Source: Martinezella dioscoreae
Lineage (GTDB): Bacteria; Pseudomonadota; Alphaproteobacteria; Rhizobiales; Rhizobiaceae
Length of the DNA: 64,000 bases
Direction of reading: 5' to 3'
Assembly (NCBI RefSeq): GCF_009176305.1
Contig: NZ_BLAJ01000002.1
Span: 868,001 to 932,000, forward strand
In this document: positions 18,026-29,707 of the stretch, piece after piece
How positions within the stretch are numbered: the first letter of the stretch is position 1
Layout: the number at the start of each line of letters is the position of its first letter
The notes under the pieces: model-generated
What the model was told of the DNA's origin: nothing
Database searches by the model: none
The model's input: only the letters and a program-made list of their open reading frames with translations
Program-made: the position numbers and the translations under genes

Positions 18026-19114
18026 ATGGCGGAGCGGAATGATTTGTCGAAGGTGCAGGGATTGGCGGCGGGGCGCGGCTTGCGTCGCGAAGTAGGTCAG
18101 CGCGTGACCTTGCGGACCGTTGCTACGGCTCTCGGTCTTTCGGTCACGACGGTCAGCCGTGCCCTTAAGGAGGGCGCAGAGGTCAATCGCGAGACCATCG
18201 AACTGGTCAAGCGCGTTGCGGGCGAGCTTGGCTATCGTCCCAATCTCGGTGGCATCAATCTGCGCACCGGCAAAACCCACGCCATCGGCATCGTGCTGCC
18301 TTTCGGGCGTGAGGGCGAGATGAACATTGTCGTTGCCTCGCTGATCGAAGGCGCTTCGCGCTATATGAAGTCGCGAGGGTACCGAACGACAATCGTCCCG
18401 CAGCTCCAGGCAGATGATCCACTCGCGACGGTGCGCGATATCGTCGAGGAGGGATCGGTCGACGGCGTCATCATCACGCATACGACACCACAGGACGATC
18501 GCGTCAAATACCTGCTTGAAGTCGGCATGCCTTTTGTCACCTTCGGGCGGACGGAGCTCTTGAGCGTTCATCCGAGCATCGATCTCGATCATGAAGTGAT
18601 CGGCGCAGAGGCTGCACGCCTTCTGCTCGATGCCGGCCACCATATGCCGCTGCTGATCGCGCCCAACCAGCAATTCACCTACAGCCTGCAATTCGTAAGA
18701 GGGTGGCGCAGGACTTTTGCCGAGCATCATCTCGATGTGCCTGATGATGGCATCCATTTCACCACGGCGACACCCGACAATGGTCGCGAGATGGCAAAGC
18801 ACATAGCAGCGCAGAATCCCGCAGCGACCGCCGCTTTCGTTGCCAGCGAAGAGGCAGCTCTCGGTTTCCTCGCCGGCTTGCGCGATGCCGGGCGGCAGGC
18901 CGGCAGGGATTTCGCGCTGATTACCTATGGCGGCACCGCACTGCCAGATTTCTTCAACCCGCCTTTGAGTACCTTTCACTATTCGAACCATGCCATAGGC
19001 GAGCGATTGGCGGCCTTCCTGCATCGGGCAATCGCCGGCGAAAATCCGGCCGATCTGCGCGAAGTCGTCCAAGCCGCCTTCGTCGATCATCAAAGCCAGT
19101 CACGTCACGCTTGA
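18026..19114 (+). CDS. LacI-family transcriptional regulator
   Basis: A 362-residue repressor. The DNA-binding headpiece starts near residue 27: VTLRTVATALGLSVTTVSRAL with the hinge region GYRPNLGGINLRTGKT. The periplasmic-binding-like effector domain follows (IGIVLPFG, VDGVIITHTTPQDDRV, ALITYGG). About 26 residues precede the usual LacI start and no strong ribosome binding site is seen at ATG 18026, so the true start may be slightly downstream. It lies upstream of a sugar isomerase, dehydrogenase and CUT1 importer in the same direction. Two identical palindromic operators lie in the gap after it, which makes it the likely controller of that operon. Confidence 0.88.
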   Translation: MAERNDLSKVQGLAAGRGLRREVGQRVTLRTVATALGLSVTTVSRALKEGAEVNRETIELVKRVAGELGYRPNLGGINLRTGKTHAIGIVLPFGREGEMNIVVASLIEGASRYMKSRGYRTTIVPQLQADDPLATVRDIVEEGSVDGVIITHTTPQDDRVKYLLEVGMPFVTFGRTELLSVHPSIDLDHEVIGAEAARLLLDAGHHMPLLIAPNQQFTYSLQFVRGWRRTFAEHHLDVPDDGIHFTTATPDNGREMAKHIAAQNPAATAAFVASEEAALGFLAGLRDAGRQAGRDFALITYGGTALPDFFNPPLSTFHYSNHAIGERLAAFLHRAIAGENPADLREVVQAAFVDHQSQSRHA

Positions 19115-19155
19115 AAAATATTGCTGCTTGCAGGATGAGCAGGCGGCGAGAAGGT

Positions 19156-19173
19156 ATTCGTAACGTTACGAAT
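19156..19173. promoter_or_regulatory. LacI-type operator 1
   Basis: ATTCGTAACGTTACGAAT is a perfect 18-base palindrome with the central CG typical of LacI-family sites. It shares a 14-base core with operator 2, with centres 89 bases apart, suggesting cooperative or looped repression. Confidence 0.8.
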
Positions 19174-19221
19174 TTGCAGATTGCGCAATATTGAAACGTT
19201 AGTCGGCCAGAAAATCGTCGA

Positions 19222-19260
19222 TTGACAGTCTTTCTCTTTTCCATAATCGTAACGTTACGA
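19222..19260 (+). promoter_or_regulatory. Promoter -35 element with overlapping LacI-type operator 2
   Basis: A consensus TTGACA at 19222-19227 is followed by the palindrome TCGTAACGTTACGA at 19247-19260, which covers the place where the -10 hexamer should lie. A repressor bound there would block RNA polymerase. The start codon of the isomerase gene is about 100 bases downstream. Confidence 0.7.
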
Positions 19261-19359
19261 ATTACCGATTTCGAGTGAAGAAGCTCATTGGCAAGGCACA
19301 TTGTTCAGGCGTGGAGGCCTCGCCGCGCGCGGCTTCACGCATTGTAAGGGGAGGATGAC

Positions 19360-20289
19360 GTGAGCGACGGATCGCTTTTTTTCGGATCGCCTATTTGGAC
19401 CTTCAATTGGAACCCGCCGTATCAAGCGCCGTTGCGGCGGCTCGCTGCGACAGGCTGCAAGGGATTTGAGCTCACCGCCTGGTCGGTGGACATGTTGAGC
19501 TACTACACGCGCGAAACCATCCGCGAGTTGAAGCAGATTGCAGACGGAGAGGGGCTGGTGCTCACCAACTTCTTCTTCAATCTACCCTTCAGCCGCGCAG
19601 CAAATGCTGCCGTCTCGACAGTTGACCTCGATGGCTACAGGCGCGGCATGGAAGTCGCCGCCGCGATCGGCACGCCGATCGTTACCAGCATGACACCCTA
19701 TCCGTTTCAGTCCGAGGTCAGGCCGATCCTGCAGCGGCCGATCTCGCAGGAGTGGGGCGCGGCAGTCGAACCGCAATGGGATTGGACGGGTGAATATGAA
19801 GCCGTCGTGGAGGGTTTTATCCGGGCTTGCGAGATTGCCGCCGCCGCGGGTCTCAAGGTCGCGATCGAGCCGCATCCTTATCGCTGGGTCAGCTCCGGTC
19901 AGGGCATGCTGCGGCTGATCGAGCGCACCGGTGCCGCCAATCTCGGCCTGAACTTCGACCCGAGCCATCTCTTTCCGGCCGGCGACATGCCGCATTACGT
20001 CGTGCTGGCGCTCGGCGATCGGATCTTCAACACGCATTTTTCCGATAATGAAGGGCACACCAACGCCCATTGGCGCCCGGGGCGCGGCAAGATCGATTGG
20101 AAGGCGATTTTCGCGGCAGTCAAGACCATCGGCTACTCCGGCCCGATCACGTTGGAGCTGGAAGACGCGCCGGGTGCATCGCATTGGACCCATTTCCGCG
20201 AAGCGACGACGGAATTCGATGACGAGATGCGCCGTGGCATGAGCTATCTGCGCGCCGCTGCCGCCGAACTCGATATCACCATTTCCTAG
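19360..20289 (+). CDS. Sugar phosphate isomerase/epimerase
   Basis: A 309-residue TIM-barrel protein of the xylose isomerase-like family. Metal ligands appear in KVAIEPHPYRW (Glu), GLNFDPSHLFP (Asp/His), FNTHFSDNEGH (His, Asp) and ITLELEDAP (Glu). It starts with GTG at 19360, preceded by GGGGAGGATGAC. It is the first gene after the LacI operators and lies 10 bases before a Gfo/Idh/MocA dehydrogenase. The two probably act in sequence on a sugar or inositol-like substrate imported by the downstream ABC system. The exact sugar cannot be named. Confidence 0.85.
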   Translation: MSDGSLFFGSPIWTFNWNPPYQAPLRRLAATGCKGFELTAWSVDMLSYYTRETIRELKQIADGEGLVLTNFFFNLPFSRAANAAVSTVDLDGYRRGMEVAAAIGTPIVTSMTPYPFQSEVRPILQRPISQEWGAAVEPQWDWTGEYEAVVEGFIRACEIAAAAGLKVAIEPHPYRWVSSGQGMLRLIERTGAANLGLNFDPSHLFPAGDMPHYVVLALGDRIFNTHFSDNEGHTNAHWRPGRGKIDWKAIFAAVKTIGYSGPITLELEDAPGASHWTHFREATTEFDDEMRRGMSYLRAAAAELDITIS

Positions 20290-20299
20290 AGGCAAGCCA

Positions 20300-21433
20300 A
20301 TGAGCAACGAACCCATGAAAGTCGGCATTGTCGGCGCCGGCAATATCAGCGCCACCTATGTTGCGACCCTGCATATGTTTGATTTCATTCGCGTGAAGTC
20401 TGTTTACGATCTTTATCAGGAGCCTGCCCGCAAGCTCGCCGAGCAGTTTGGCATCGAGGCCGTTGCGCTCGATACGATGCTTTCCGATCCGGAAATCGGT
20501 CTCATCATCAACCTGACGACGCCGGTCTCGCATTATGCCATCAGCAAGAAGGCGCTGCTTGCCGGCAAGCATGTCTATTCGGAGAAGCCGCTTGGCGTCT
20601 CCATGGGCGAGGCGGAGGAGTTGATGGCCATCGCGCGGGCAGGAGACCTGCGGCTCGGTTGCGCTCCCGACACCTTCCTTGGCGGCGGTCACCAGTTGAC
20701 ACGGCGCTTGCTCGATGAAGGGCGCATCGGCAAGACGATTTCGGCCACCGCCATGCTGCTGTTGCCGGGTCATGAGCATTGGCATCCCAACCCAGCCTTC
20801 TTCTACGGCCGCGGCGGCGGGCCGATGCTCGATGTCGGTCCGTACTACGTGACGAACCTCATCGCCTTGCTCGGCCCCGTGCGCGAGATCTTTGGCACTG
20901 CGAAGATCACCCGCATCGAACGCACGGTGAAGACTGATCCGCGTCGCGGCGAGACGATTAAGGTACTGGTGCCGACCCATCTGACGGGCGTTATGGAGTT
21001 CCATAGCGGTGCGACCGTCACCATTGCCACCAGCTTTGATGTTATCAAGCACAAGCACAATCAGATCGAGCTTTACGGCTCGGAAGGTACTATGGTGACG
21101 CCGGATCCGAACAATTTCAGCGGCAAGGTCGAGATATTTCGCGACGGCGATGAGGCGTGGAGGGAGATCCCCGTCGATCACCCCTATACGGAAGGTGTGC
21201 CAGGTCATCTCGGTCTGCGCGGATTGGGCGCGGCGGAGATGGTGGATTCCCTTCGCTCGGGACGCCAGCATCGGGTATCGTCGGAACTGGCTTTCCACGC
21301 CCTTGAGGTGATGACGGCATTCGAGCGTTCGGCGCAATCGCGTTCTGTGGTTGCAATCCACAGTAGTTGCGGTCGGCCCGATCCAATACCGCGCGCAATA
21401 AATGAGGGACGTTTCTCATTGAGTGCGCTATAG
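20300..21433 (+). CDS. Gfo/Idh/MocA-family oxidoreductase
   Basis: A 377-residue NAD(P)-dependent dehydrogenase. The Rossmann motif is VGIVGAGNISATYVATL, the conserved EKP catalytic-lysine motif is in HVYSEKPLGVSMGEAEEL, and GGGPMLDVGPYYVTNLIALLG carries the Asp and catalytic-site Tyr region. These enzymes oxidise or epimerise cyclic sugars and inositols. It is cotranscribed with the upstream isomerase. The last 25 or so residues, after AIHSSCGRP, do not look like the usual family tail, so a late frameshift or extension is possible. An AATGAG...CTCATT hairpin lies within this tail. Confidence 0.85.
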   Translation: MSNEPMKVGIVGAGNISATYVATLHMFDFIRVKSVYDLYQEPARKLAEQFGIEAVALDTMLSDPEIGLIINLTTPVSHYAISKKALLAGKHVYSEKPLGVSMGEAEELMAIARAGDLRLGCAPDTFLGGGHQLTRRLLDEGRIGKTISATAMLLLPGHEHWHPNPAFFYGRGGGPMLDVGPYYVTNLIALLGPVREIFGTAKITRIERTVKTDPRRGETIKVLVPTHLTGVMEFHSGATVTIATSFDVIKHKHNQIELYGSEGTMVTPDPNNFSGKVEIFRDGDEAWREIPVDHPYTEGVPGHLGLRGLGAAEMVDSLRSGRQHRVSSELAFHALEVMTAFERSAQSRSVVAIHSSCGRPDPIPRAINEGRFSLSAL

Positions 21434-21630
21434 AGTTGAGAAAATGCGGTCCTTTTGGACTGCGGGCTTGACGAAGGGGCAATGCCTGAGGAAGCATTGC
21501 TCACGTGCTGCGGGGAACGGAGGCCCTGCCGCACAGTTTTGGAGGATCAGGAGATTCGGCATCCGGTGTCTGGAGACGGCGGCGGCTGAGGAAAGGCGTT
21601 TGAAGAACGCCCTCAAAGGAGGAGGAACGC
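21434..21630 (+). promoter_or_regulatory. Gap before the importer genes with hairpins
   Basis: Contains GTCCTTTTGGAC near 21449-21460 and the hairpin GCAATGC/GCATTGC at 21479-21500. Either may set the relative expression of the dehydrogenase and the abundant binding protein, or mark a second promoter. GGAGGAGGAA precedes the next ATG. Confidence 0.45.
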
Positions 21631-22878
21631 ATGCGCAAATTGATGATGGCATTGGTCGGCGCCACGGCGCTGGTCGCGGCGAGCGTGACCGGCGCTCTGG
21701 CCGAAGGCAAGAAGGCCGAAGTTCTGCATTGGTGGACTTCGGGCGGTGAAGCCGCAGCCGTGAAGGAGCTGGCCAAGGCCTTCAACGCTGCAGGCGGCGA
21801 ATGGGTGGATACCGCAATTGCCGGCTCCGGCTCGACTGCTCGTCCGATCGGCATCAACCGCATCATCGGCGGCAATCCGCCGACGGCCATGCAGTTCAAC
21901 ACCGGCACGCAGATGAACGAACTGGCCCAGCAGGGCCTGCTGCGGCCGCTCGACGATCTCGCCAAGGAGCAGGATTGGAAATCGGTTCTGACACCATCTT
22001 TCTATCAGGCCATCCAGTTCCAGGATCATATCTATGGCGCTCCCATCAACGACCACGGCCAGAACTGGGTCTTCTATTCCAAGGCCGTCTTCACCAAGGC
22101 CGGCGTGACGGAAGAGCCGAAGACCTGGGATGAAATGTTTGCCGCGCTCGACAAGATCAAGGCTGCCGGCCTGATCCCGGTTGCCGTCGGCGGTCAGCCC
22201 TGGCAGCTGCAGTCGATGTTCAACGCCATCCTGCTCGGCGAGGGCGGGAAGGATCTCTATGCCAAGGTCTGGAAGGATCTCGACACGGATGCCGTCAAGT
22301 CCGACAAGTTCAAGCATGTGGCGGAAGTCTTCGCCAAGCTGCGCAACTATCAGGACCCTGGCAGCCCGAACCGCGACTGGAACGTCGCGACCGGCATGCT
22401 GATCGACGGAAAGGCCGGCATCCAGTTCATGGGCGACTGGGCCAAGGGTGAATTCATCCATGCCGGCCTCGTCGCCGACAAGGATTTCGGCTGCATCCTC
22501 GGACCTGGCGAATCCAACTTCATGATGGGCGGCGACATCTTCGTCTTCCCCGTTCTCAAGGATAAGACGGCGACCGACGCCCAGACCCTGCTCGCTACCG
22601 TCATCATGTCGAAGGAAGGCCAGCTTGCCTTCAACTCCAAGAAGGGTTCGGTGCCCGTGCGTCTCGACGTCGATACGTCGAAGCTCGACGCTTGCGCCCA
22701 GAAGGGTTTGAACGCACTCAAGGATCCGAGCCGCCAGATCCTGGCACCCGACGTGCTGACCCCTCAAGATATCGTCCAGACCGAAGGCGATCTCATTGCT
22801 CAATACTGGACGACGCCCAGCATGACGGCGGACCAGTTCGCCACGCAGTTTGCGCAGGTCATCGAACAGGCCAAGTAA
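21631..22878 (+). CDS. CUT1 sugar ABC transporter substrate-binding protein
   Basis: A 415-residue periplasmic protein of extracellular binding family 1. The signal peptide is MRKLMMALVGATALVAASVT with cleavage after ALA. The mature part opens VLHWWTSGGEAAAVKELAKA, followed by GGNPPTAMQFNTGTQMNEL, IYGAPINDHGQNWVFYSKAVF and WNVATGMLIDGKAGIQFMGD, as in glucose/mannose-type binding proteins (GtsA group). A perfect AAAGGAGGAGG precedes the start. It supplies substrate to the two permeases and ATPase that follow. Specificity cannot be read; a hexose or a sugar matching the upstream dehydrogenase is likely. Confidence 0.9.
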   Translation: MRKLMMALVGATALVAASVTGALAEGKKAEVLHWWTSGGEAAAVKELAKAFNAAGGEWVDTAIAGSGSTARPIGINRIIGGNPPTAMQFNTGTQMNELAQQGLLRPLDDLAKEQDWKSVLTPSFYQAIQFQDHIYGAPINDHGQNWVFYSKAVFTKAGVTEEPKTWDEMFAALDKIKAAGLIPVAVGGQPWQLQSMFNAILLGEGGKDLYAKVWKDLDTDAVKSDKFKHVAEVFAKLRNYQDPGSPNRDWNVATGMLIDGKAGIQFMGDWAKGEFIHAGLVADKDFGCILGPGESNFMMGGDIFVFPVLKDKTATDAQTLLATVIMSKEGQLAFNSKKGSVPVRLDVDTSKLDACAQKGLNALKDPSRQILAPDVLTPQDIVQTEGDLIAQYWTTPSMTADQFATQFAQVIEQAK

Positions 22879-22952
22879 GCTTCGATCGACATCCATGCGG
22901 CGGCAGGTGAGCCTGCCGCCGGTTTCCATGAATGCTGAGGAGGAGCGCGTCC

Positions 22953-23891
22953 ATGAGCAGCCCCAATACGAGCGCCACTGCTGCAAAAGCGGCTGTCGCA
23001 CCTGCGAGCGTCAGCCGCAGGAGGATACATTTTTCGCCCTACGTGGCCCTGTTTCCAGCCTTCGCCATCGTGCTTCTGGCCTATGTCGTCACCGTCGTCT
23101 GGAACATCTGGATATCGTTCACGGACAGCAAGGTGCTGCCGGTCAACACTTTCGTCGGCACGAAGCAGTATGAGCGGTTGTTTTCGACGGCGCGCTGGCT
23201 GCTGTCGCTGCAGAACGTCGTCGTCTTCGGCATTCTCTTCATTGCCGGCTGTCTGATCCTCGGCTTTCTTCTCGCCGTCGCGCTCGATCAGAAGGTCCGT
23301 TTCGAAAATACCTTCCGAACGATCTTCCTCTATCCCTTTGCCATGTCCTTCATCGTTACCGGGCTGGTCTGGCAGTGGATCATGAATCCGACGCTCGGCC
23401 TGCAAAAGGTTGCCGACAGTGTCGGCTTCACCTGGTTCCGCTTCGACTGGATCGTCCAGAGCGATCTCGCGCTCTATGTCATCGTGCTTGCCGGTGTCTG
23501 GCAATCTTCCGGCCTCGTCATGGCGATCATGCTCGCGGGCCTGCGCGGCGTCGACCGGGAATTGTGGAAGGCGACCCGCATCGACGGCATACCGAGCTGG
23601 CGCGTTTACCTGCATATCGTCATCCCGATCCTGAGACCGACCATCATCACCGCCAGCGTTCTTCTGGCGATTGCGGTTGTGAGGGTTTACGAACTGGTTC
23701 TGGCGACGACCGGCGGCGGTCCGGGTATCGCGACCGAAGTGCCCGGGAAATTCATCATGGATTACCTCTTCGGGCGCGGCAATATCGGCCTTGCAACCGG
23801 AGCATCGACCGTGATGTTCATCACGGTGGTCATCCTGGTGACGCCCTGGCTCTATTATGAATATTTCCGTGAAAAGCCGAGGGGGAACTGA
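22953..23891 (+). CDS. CUT1 sugar ABC transporter permease (MalF type)
   Basis: A 312-residue inner-membrane protein with six predicted helices, the first being YVALFPAFAIVLLAYVVTVV. The EAA coupling loop is recognisable in LWKATRIDGIPSWRVYLHIV followed by IPILRP. ATG at 22953 has GAGGAGGAG upstream; the frame is open seven codons earlier without a proper site. Its stop overlaps the start of the partner permease by one base. It forms a heterodimeric channel with that partner. Confidence 0.92.
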   Translation: MSSPNTSATAAKAAVAPASVSRRRIHFSPYVALFPAFAIVLLAYVVTVVWNIWISFTDSKVLPVNTFVGTKQYERLFSTARWLLSLQNVVVFGILFIAGCLILGFLLAVALDQKVRFENTFRTIFLYPFAMSFIVTGLVWQWIMNPTLGLQKVADSVGFTWFRFDWIVQSDLALYVIVLAGVWQSSGLVMAIMLAGLRGVDRELWKATRIDGIPSWRVYLHIVIPILRPTIITASVLLAIAVVRVYELVLATTGGGPGIATEVPGKFIMDYLFGRGNIGLATGASTVMFITVVILVTPWLYYEYFREKPRGN

Positions 23892-24799
23892 TGACGACGC
23901 CATCTTCCGTCACTGGTGCCATGCAGGGTCCGACCGGCCGCAAGCCGCAGCATCTGACCCCAGGACGCATCGGCCTTTATCTCTTTCTCGTCATCGCGGC
24001 CCTGTTCTTCCTGCTGCCGCTCTATGTGATGCTTGTCACCTCGTTCAAATCCATGCCGGAGATCCGTCAGGGCAATATCTTCGCCTTTCCGCAAATGTGG
24101 ACTGCGGATGCCTGGATACAGGCGTGGAGCACGGCCTGCACCGGACTTGAATGCGGCGGCATCAGCGTCGGCTTCTGGAATTCGGTGAAGATCTTGATCC
24201 CGAGCATGATTTTGTCGATCCTGATCTCGTCGCTGACCGGCTATGCGCTGTCCTTCTGGCGGGTCAAAGGGGCAAACGTGCTCTTTGCCATCCTGCTGCT
24301 CGGTGCCTTCATACCGTACCAGGTGTTCATCTATCCGCTGGTTCTGATCTATCGCGACGTCGGCATCTATTCGACGCTGCCCTGCATCATCATCACCCAC
24401 ACGGTCTTCGGTCTGCCGGTGCTGACGCTGCTTTTCCGCAACTATTATTCGAGTCTGCCGATGGAGCTCTTCAAGGCAGCTCGCATCGACGGCGCCGGGC
24501 TGTGGCAGATCTTCTTCCGGCTGATGATCCCGATGTCGATCCCGATCCTGGTGGTCGCGGCGATCCTGCAGGTGACCGGCATCTGGAACGACTTCCTCTT
24601 CGGCGTCGTCTTCGCCGGCCGAGAAAACTTCCCCATGACCGTGCAGCTCAACAACATCGTCAACTCCACCCAGGGTGAGAAGCTCTACAACGTCAACATG
24701 GCGGCGACCATCCTCACCGCCCTGGTTCCGTTGATCGTCTATTTCGGCTCGGGCCGCTGGTTCGTGCGCGGTATCACCGCCGGCGCAGTCAAGGGATAG
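23891..24799 (+). CDS. CUT1 sugar ABC transporter permease (MalG type)
   Basis: A 302-residue permease. The N-terminal helix is IGLYLFLVIAALFFLLPLYV followed by the typical VTSFKS turn. The EAA loop is in LFKAARIDGAGLWQIFFRLM with IPMSIP. Translation is coupled to the upstream permease by overlapping stop and start (TGATG). The gene ends three bases before the ATPase start. It is the second half of the importer channel. Confidence 0.92.
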   Translation: MTTPSSVTGAMQGPTGRKPQHLTPGRIGLYLFLVIAALFFLLPLYVMLVTSFKSMPEIRQGNIFAFPQMWTADAWIQAWSTACTGLECGGISVGFWNSVKILIPSMILSILISSLTGYALSFWRVKGANVLFAILLLGAFIPYQVFIYPLVLIYRDVGIYSTLPCIIITHTVFGLPVLTLLFRNYYSSLPMELFKAARIDGAGLWQIFFRLMIPMSIPILVVAAILQVTGIWNDFLFGVVFAGRENFPMTVQLNNIVNSTQGEKLYNVNMAATILTALVPLIVYFGSGRWFVRGITAGAVKG

Positions 24800-24802
24800 T
24801 TC

Positions 24803-25888
<1,086 letters not shown>

Positions 25889-25894
25889 GATGCG

Positions 25895-25924
25895 GTGCCG
25901 CGCGTTGGACGAAGCGTGCGGCAC
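25895..25924. terminator. Convergent terminator-like hairpin
   Basis: GTGCCGC and GCGGCAC form a seven-pair stem with further partial pairing in the loop, between the convergent ATPase and methyltransferase genes. No T tract is present. Confidence 0.5.
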
Positions 25925-25929
25925 AATCT

Positions 25930-26991
25930 TCATGCCCTGACTTCGAAGATCATGTTGAACGGCGTTTCAGTCGCCTTGCGGAAATGCGAATAGCCCGCAT
26001 CCATGGCAACCTTGCGCAGTTTCAGCTCGCCAGCCTGTGCGCCCAGACCCAGCCCGACCTCCTGCGACAGCGAGGCTGGCGTACAGATCATCGTTGAAGC
26101 CCCGTAGTAGACGCGGCCAACGGGGTTGAGATTGTCCTTCAGGCAGTCATGGGCGAAGGGCTCGACGATCATCCAGGTGCCGTCATCGGCGAGAGTTTCC
26201 TTAATATGTTTGCCGGCACCGACGGGATCGCCCATGTCGTGCAGACAATCGAACATCGCCACAAGGTCGTAGTCGGCAGCCGGGAAGTCCTTGGCGGTCG
26301 CCTGTTCGAACGTGATCCGGCCCGCAACGCCCGCTTCCTGCGCCGCAGCTTTCGCTCGTTCGATGGACGGAAGATGGTAGTCGAAGCCGAAGAAAGTCGA
26401 GTTCGGATAGGCTTCTGCCATCAGGATGGTCGAGGCGCCGTGGCCGCAGCCGACATCGGCGACGATCGCGCCGGCCTCGAGCTTTTCCTGCATGCCGTCG
26501 AGCGCCGGTATCCATTCCGAAACGAGATGGCTGTTGTAGCCTGTCCGGAAGAAGCGTTCCGTGCCGCGAAACAGGCAGGTGCTGTGCTCATGCCAACCAA
26601 GGCCGCTGCCGGTCTTGAAGGCGTTGACGACCTTCGGCTCGTCGATCCACATGGATTGAACGACATCGAAAGCGCCGGCGAAAAAGGCAGGGCTGTCTTC
26701 CTCCGCAAATACCATTGCCTGTTCCGGCGTCAGGTAGAAGCGCTCGGTCTTATCGTCATAACTGACATAGTCGGCGGCTGCCTGAGCTGACAGCCATTCG
26801 CGCACATAGCGTTCTTTCACACCGACTTTGTCGGCCAAATCGGCCGAAGTCCTTGGCGTTCCGTCAGCCATGGCCTTGAACAGGCCCAGATGGTCTCCGA
26901 GCGTTACCAACACACCTGAGACCGCCGCGCCGAGATCGCCGACCAAGCGCCCGACAAGGGCATCGAGTTTCTGCATATCAGGTTCGCGCAT
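25930..26991 (-). CDS. Class I SAM-dependent methyltransferase with N-terminal winged helix
   Basis: A 353-residue protein. Residues 1-90 resemble the winged-helix dimerisation domain of small-molecule O-methyltransferases (TSADLADKVGVKERYVREWL). The C-terminal catalytic domain has motif I VADVGCGHGASTILMAEAYP, an acidic residue after the second strand (FFGFDYH) and AMFDCLHDMGDP as motif IV. This organisation is shared with Rv2258c-like proteins; the methyl acceptor is unknown. ATG at 26991 follows GGGAGGATGTC. It is transcribed alone, converging on the sugar importer. Confidence 0.85.
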   Translation of the reverse strand: MREPDMQKLDALVGRLVGDLGAAVSGVLVTLGDHLGLFKAMADGTPRTSADLADKVGVKERYVREWLSAQAAADYVSYDDKTERFYLTPEQAMVFAEEDSPAFFAGAFDVVQSMWIDEPKVVNAFKTGSGLGWHEHSTCLFRGTERFFRTGYNSHLVSEWIPALDGMQEKLEAGAIVADVGCGHGASTILMAEAYPNSTFFGFDYHLPSIERAKAAAQEAGVAGRITFEQATAKDFPAADYDLVAMFDCLHDMGDPVGAGKHIKETLADDGTWMIVEPFAHDCLKDNLNPVGRVYYGASTMICTPASLSQEVGLGLGAQAGELKLRKVAMDAGYSHFRKATETPFNMIFEVRA

Positions 26992-27176
26992 GACATCCTC
27001 CCATCAGAATTGATGCAGCGTTCCGTCACGATGTATTCGGATAGGGAAAGATACTCCCAGGCTGGAGGGCAGGCAATTACGCCATCCGGCTGAACACGTC
27101 AGGCCCTCGCCCTGAAAAGTAGCGCAACCTATTGATGTGATGTGTTATTTGGGAGGTCCAAAAGAGAGCTCACGCC

Positions 27177-27728
27177 TCAGCTGGCGCGCGAGAGCTCCTT
27201 TTCCAGAACTGAGAGCAGGCGCGGATCGTCGGCGGTTACGTCGGGCGCAAAGCGCGCGGCAACCTTGCCGTCGCGGCCAATCAGGAATTTCTCGAAGTTC
27301 CAGACGATGCCGCCATTGTCGCCGGTGTGCAGGCCGCGATCGGCGAGGCGGGCACGCATCGGACCGTCGCCGATCGTCTCGACGCCGGATGCGATCAGGC
27401 TGTCGTACAACGGATGACGCTCGTCGCCAGTCACGGCGACCTTGGAAAACATAGGGAACTGCACGTCATAGGTCAGGGTGCAGAACTCCAGAATCTCCTT
27501 ATCGCTACCCGGCTCCTGGCCCTTGAAATCGTTGGCCGGAAAGCCGGCGATCACCAAACCTTCGTCCCGCTTTGCCTCATAGAGCTTTTCCAGCCCTTCG
27601 TACTGCACCGTCAGGCCGCATTTGGACGCGACATTGACGACCATGATGACCTTGCCGCGATAGTCGGCAAGCGTCGTATCGCTGCCGTCGATCCTCTTTA
27701 CCGGAATATCGAGCACGCTATCGGTCAT
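27177..27728 (-). CDS. Glutathione peroxidase
   Basis: A thioredoxin-fold peroxidase of about 183 residues. The peroxidatic Cys is in NVASKCGLTVQY, the family block is FPANDFKGQEPGSDKEILEF, and the catalytic-site Asn/Trp region is GIVWNFEKFLIGRDG. It uses Cys rather than selenocysteine and reduces hydrogen or lipid peroxides with thioredoxin or glutathione. The start is taken at 27728 (MTDSVLD) because GGAG lies eight bases upstream; an ATG three codons earlier is too close to it. It lies 79 bases downstream of the glutathione-type importer ATPase on the same strand and may be read from that transcript. Confidence 0.9.
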   Translation of the reverse strand: MTDSVLDIPVKRIDGSDTTLADYRGKVIMVVNVASKCGLTVQYEGLEKLYEAKRDEGLVIAGFPANDFKGQEPGSDKEILEFCTLTYDVQFPMFSKVAVTGDERHPLYDSLIASGVETIGDGPMRARLADRGLHTGDNGGIVWNFEKFLIGRDGKVAARFAPDVTADDPRLLSVLEKELSRAS

Positions 27729-27807
27729 ATCATTCACTCCAGATGAGATGGAAAACAGGATGCCGATATTTGCCCGGAATTCGGTGGCGTCAAGGTCAGA
27801 ATGCGCC

Positions 27808-29658
<1,851 letters not shown>

Positions 29659-29707
29659 GAAGTTCCCTTTATGATTTTACCATTGGTCAGGCTTCAACTG
29701 CGTTTAC

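Noticed and set aside
21613..23001. 462-residue open frame antisense to the binding-protein gene
   Set aside because: Shadow of a clear signal-peptide-bearing gene; no start site or family.
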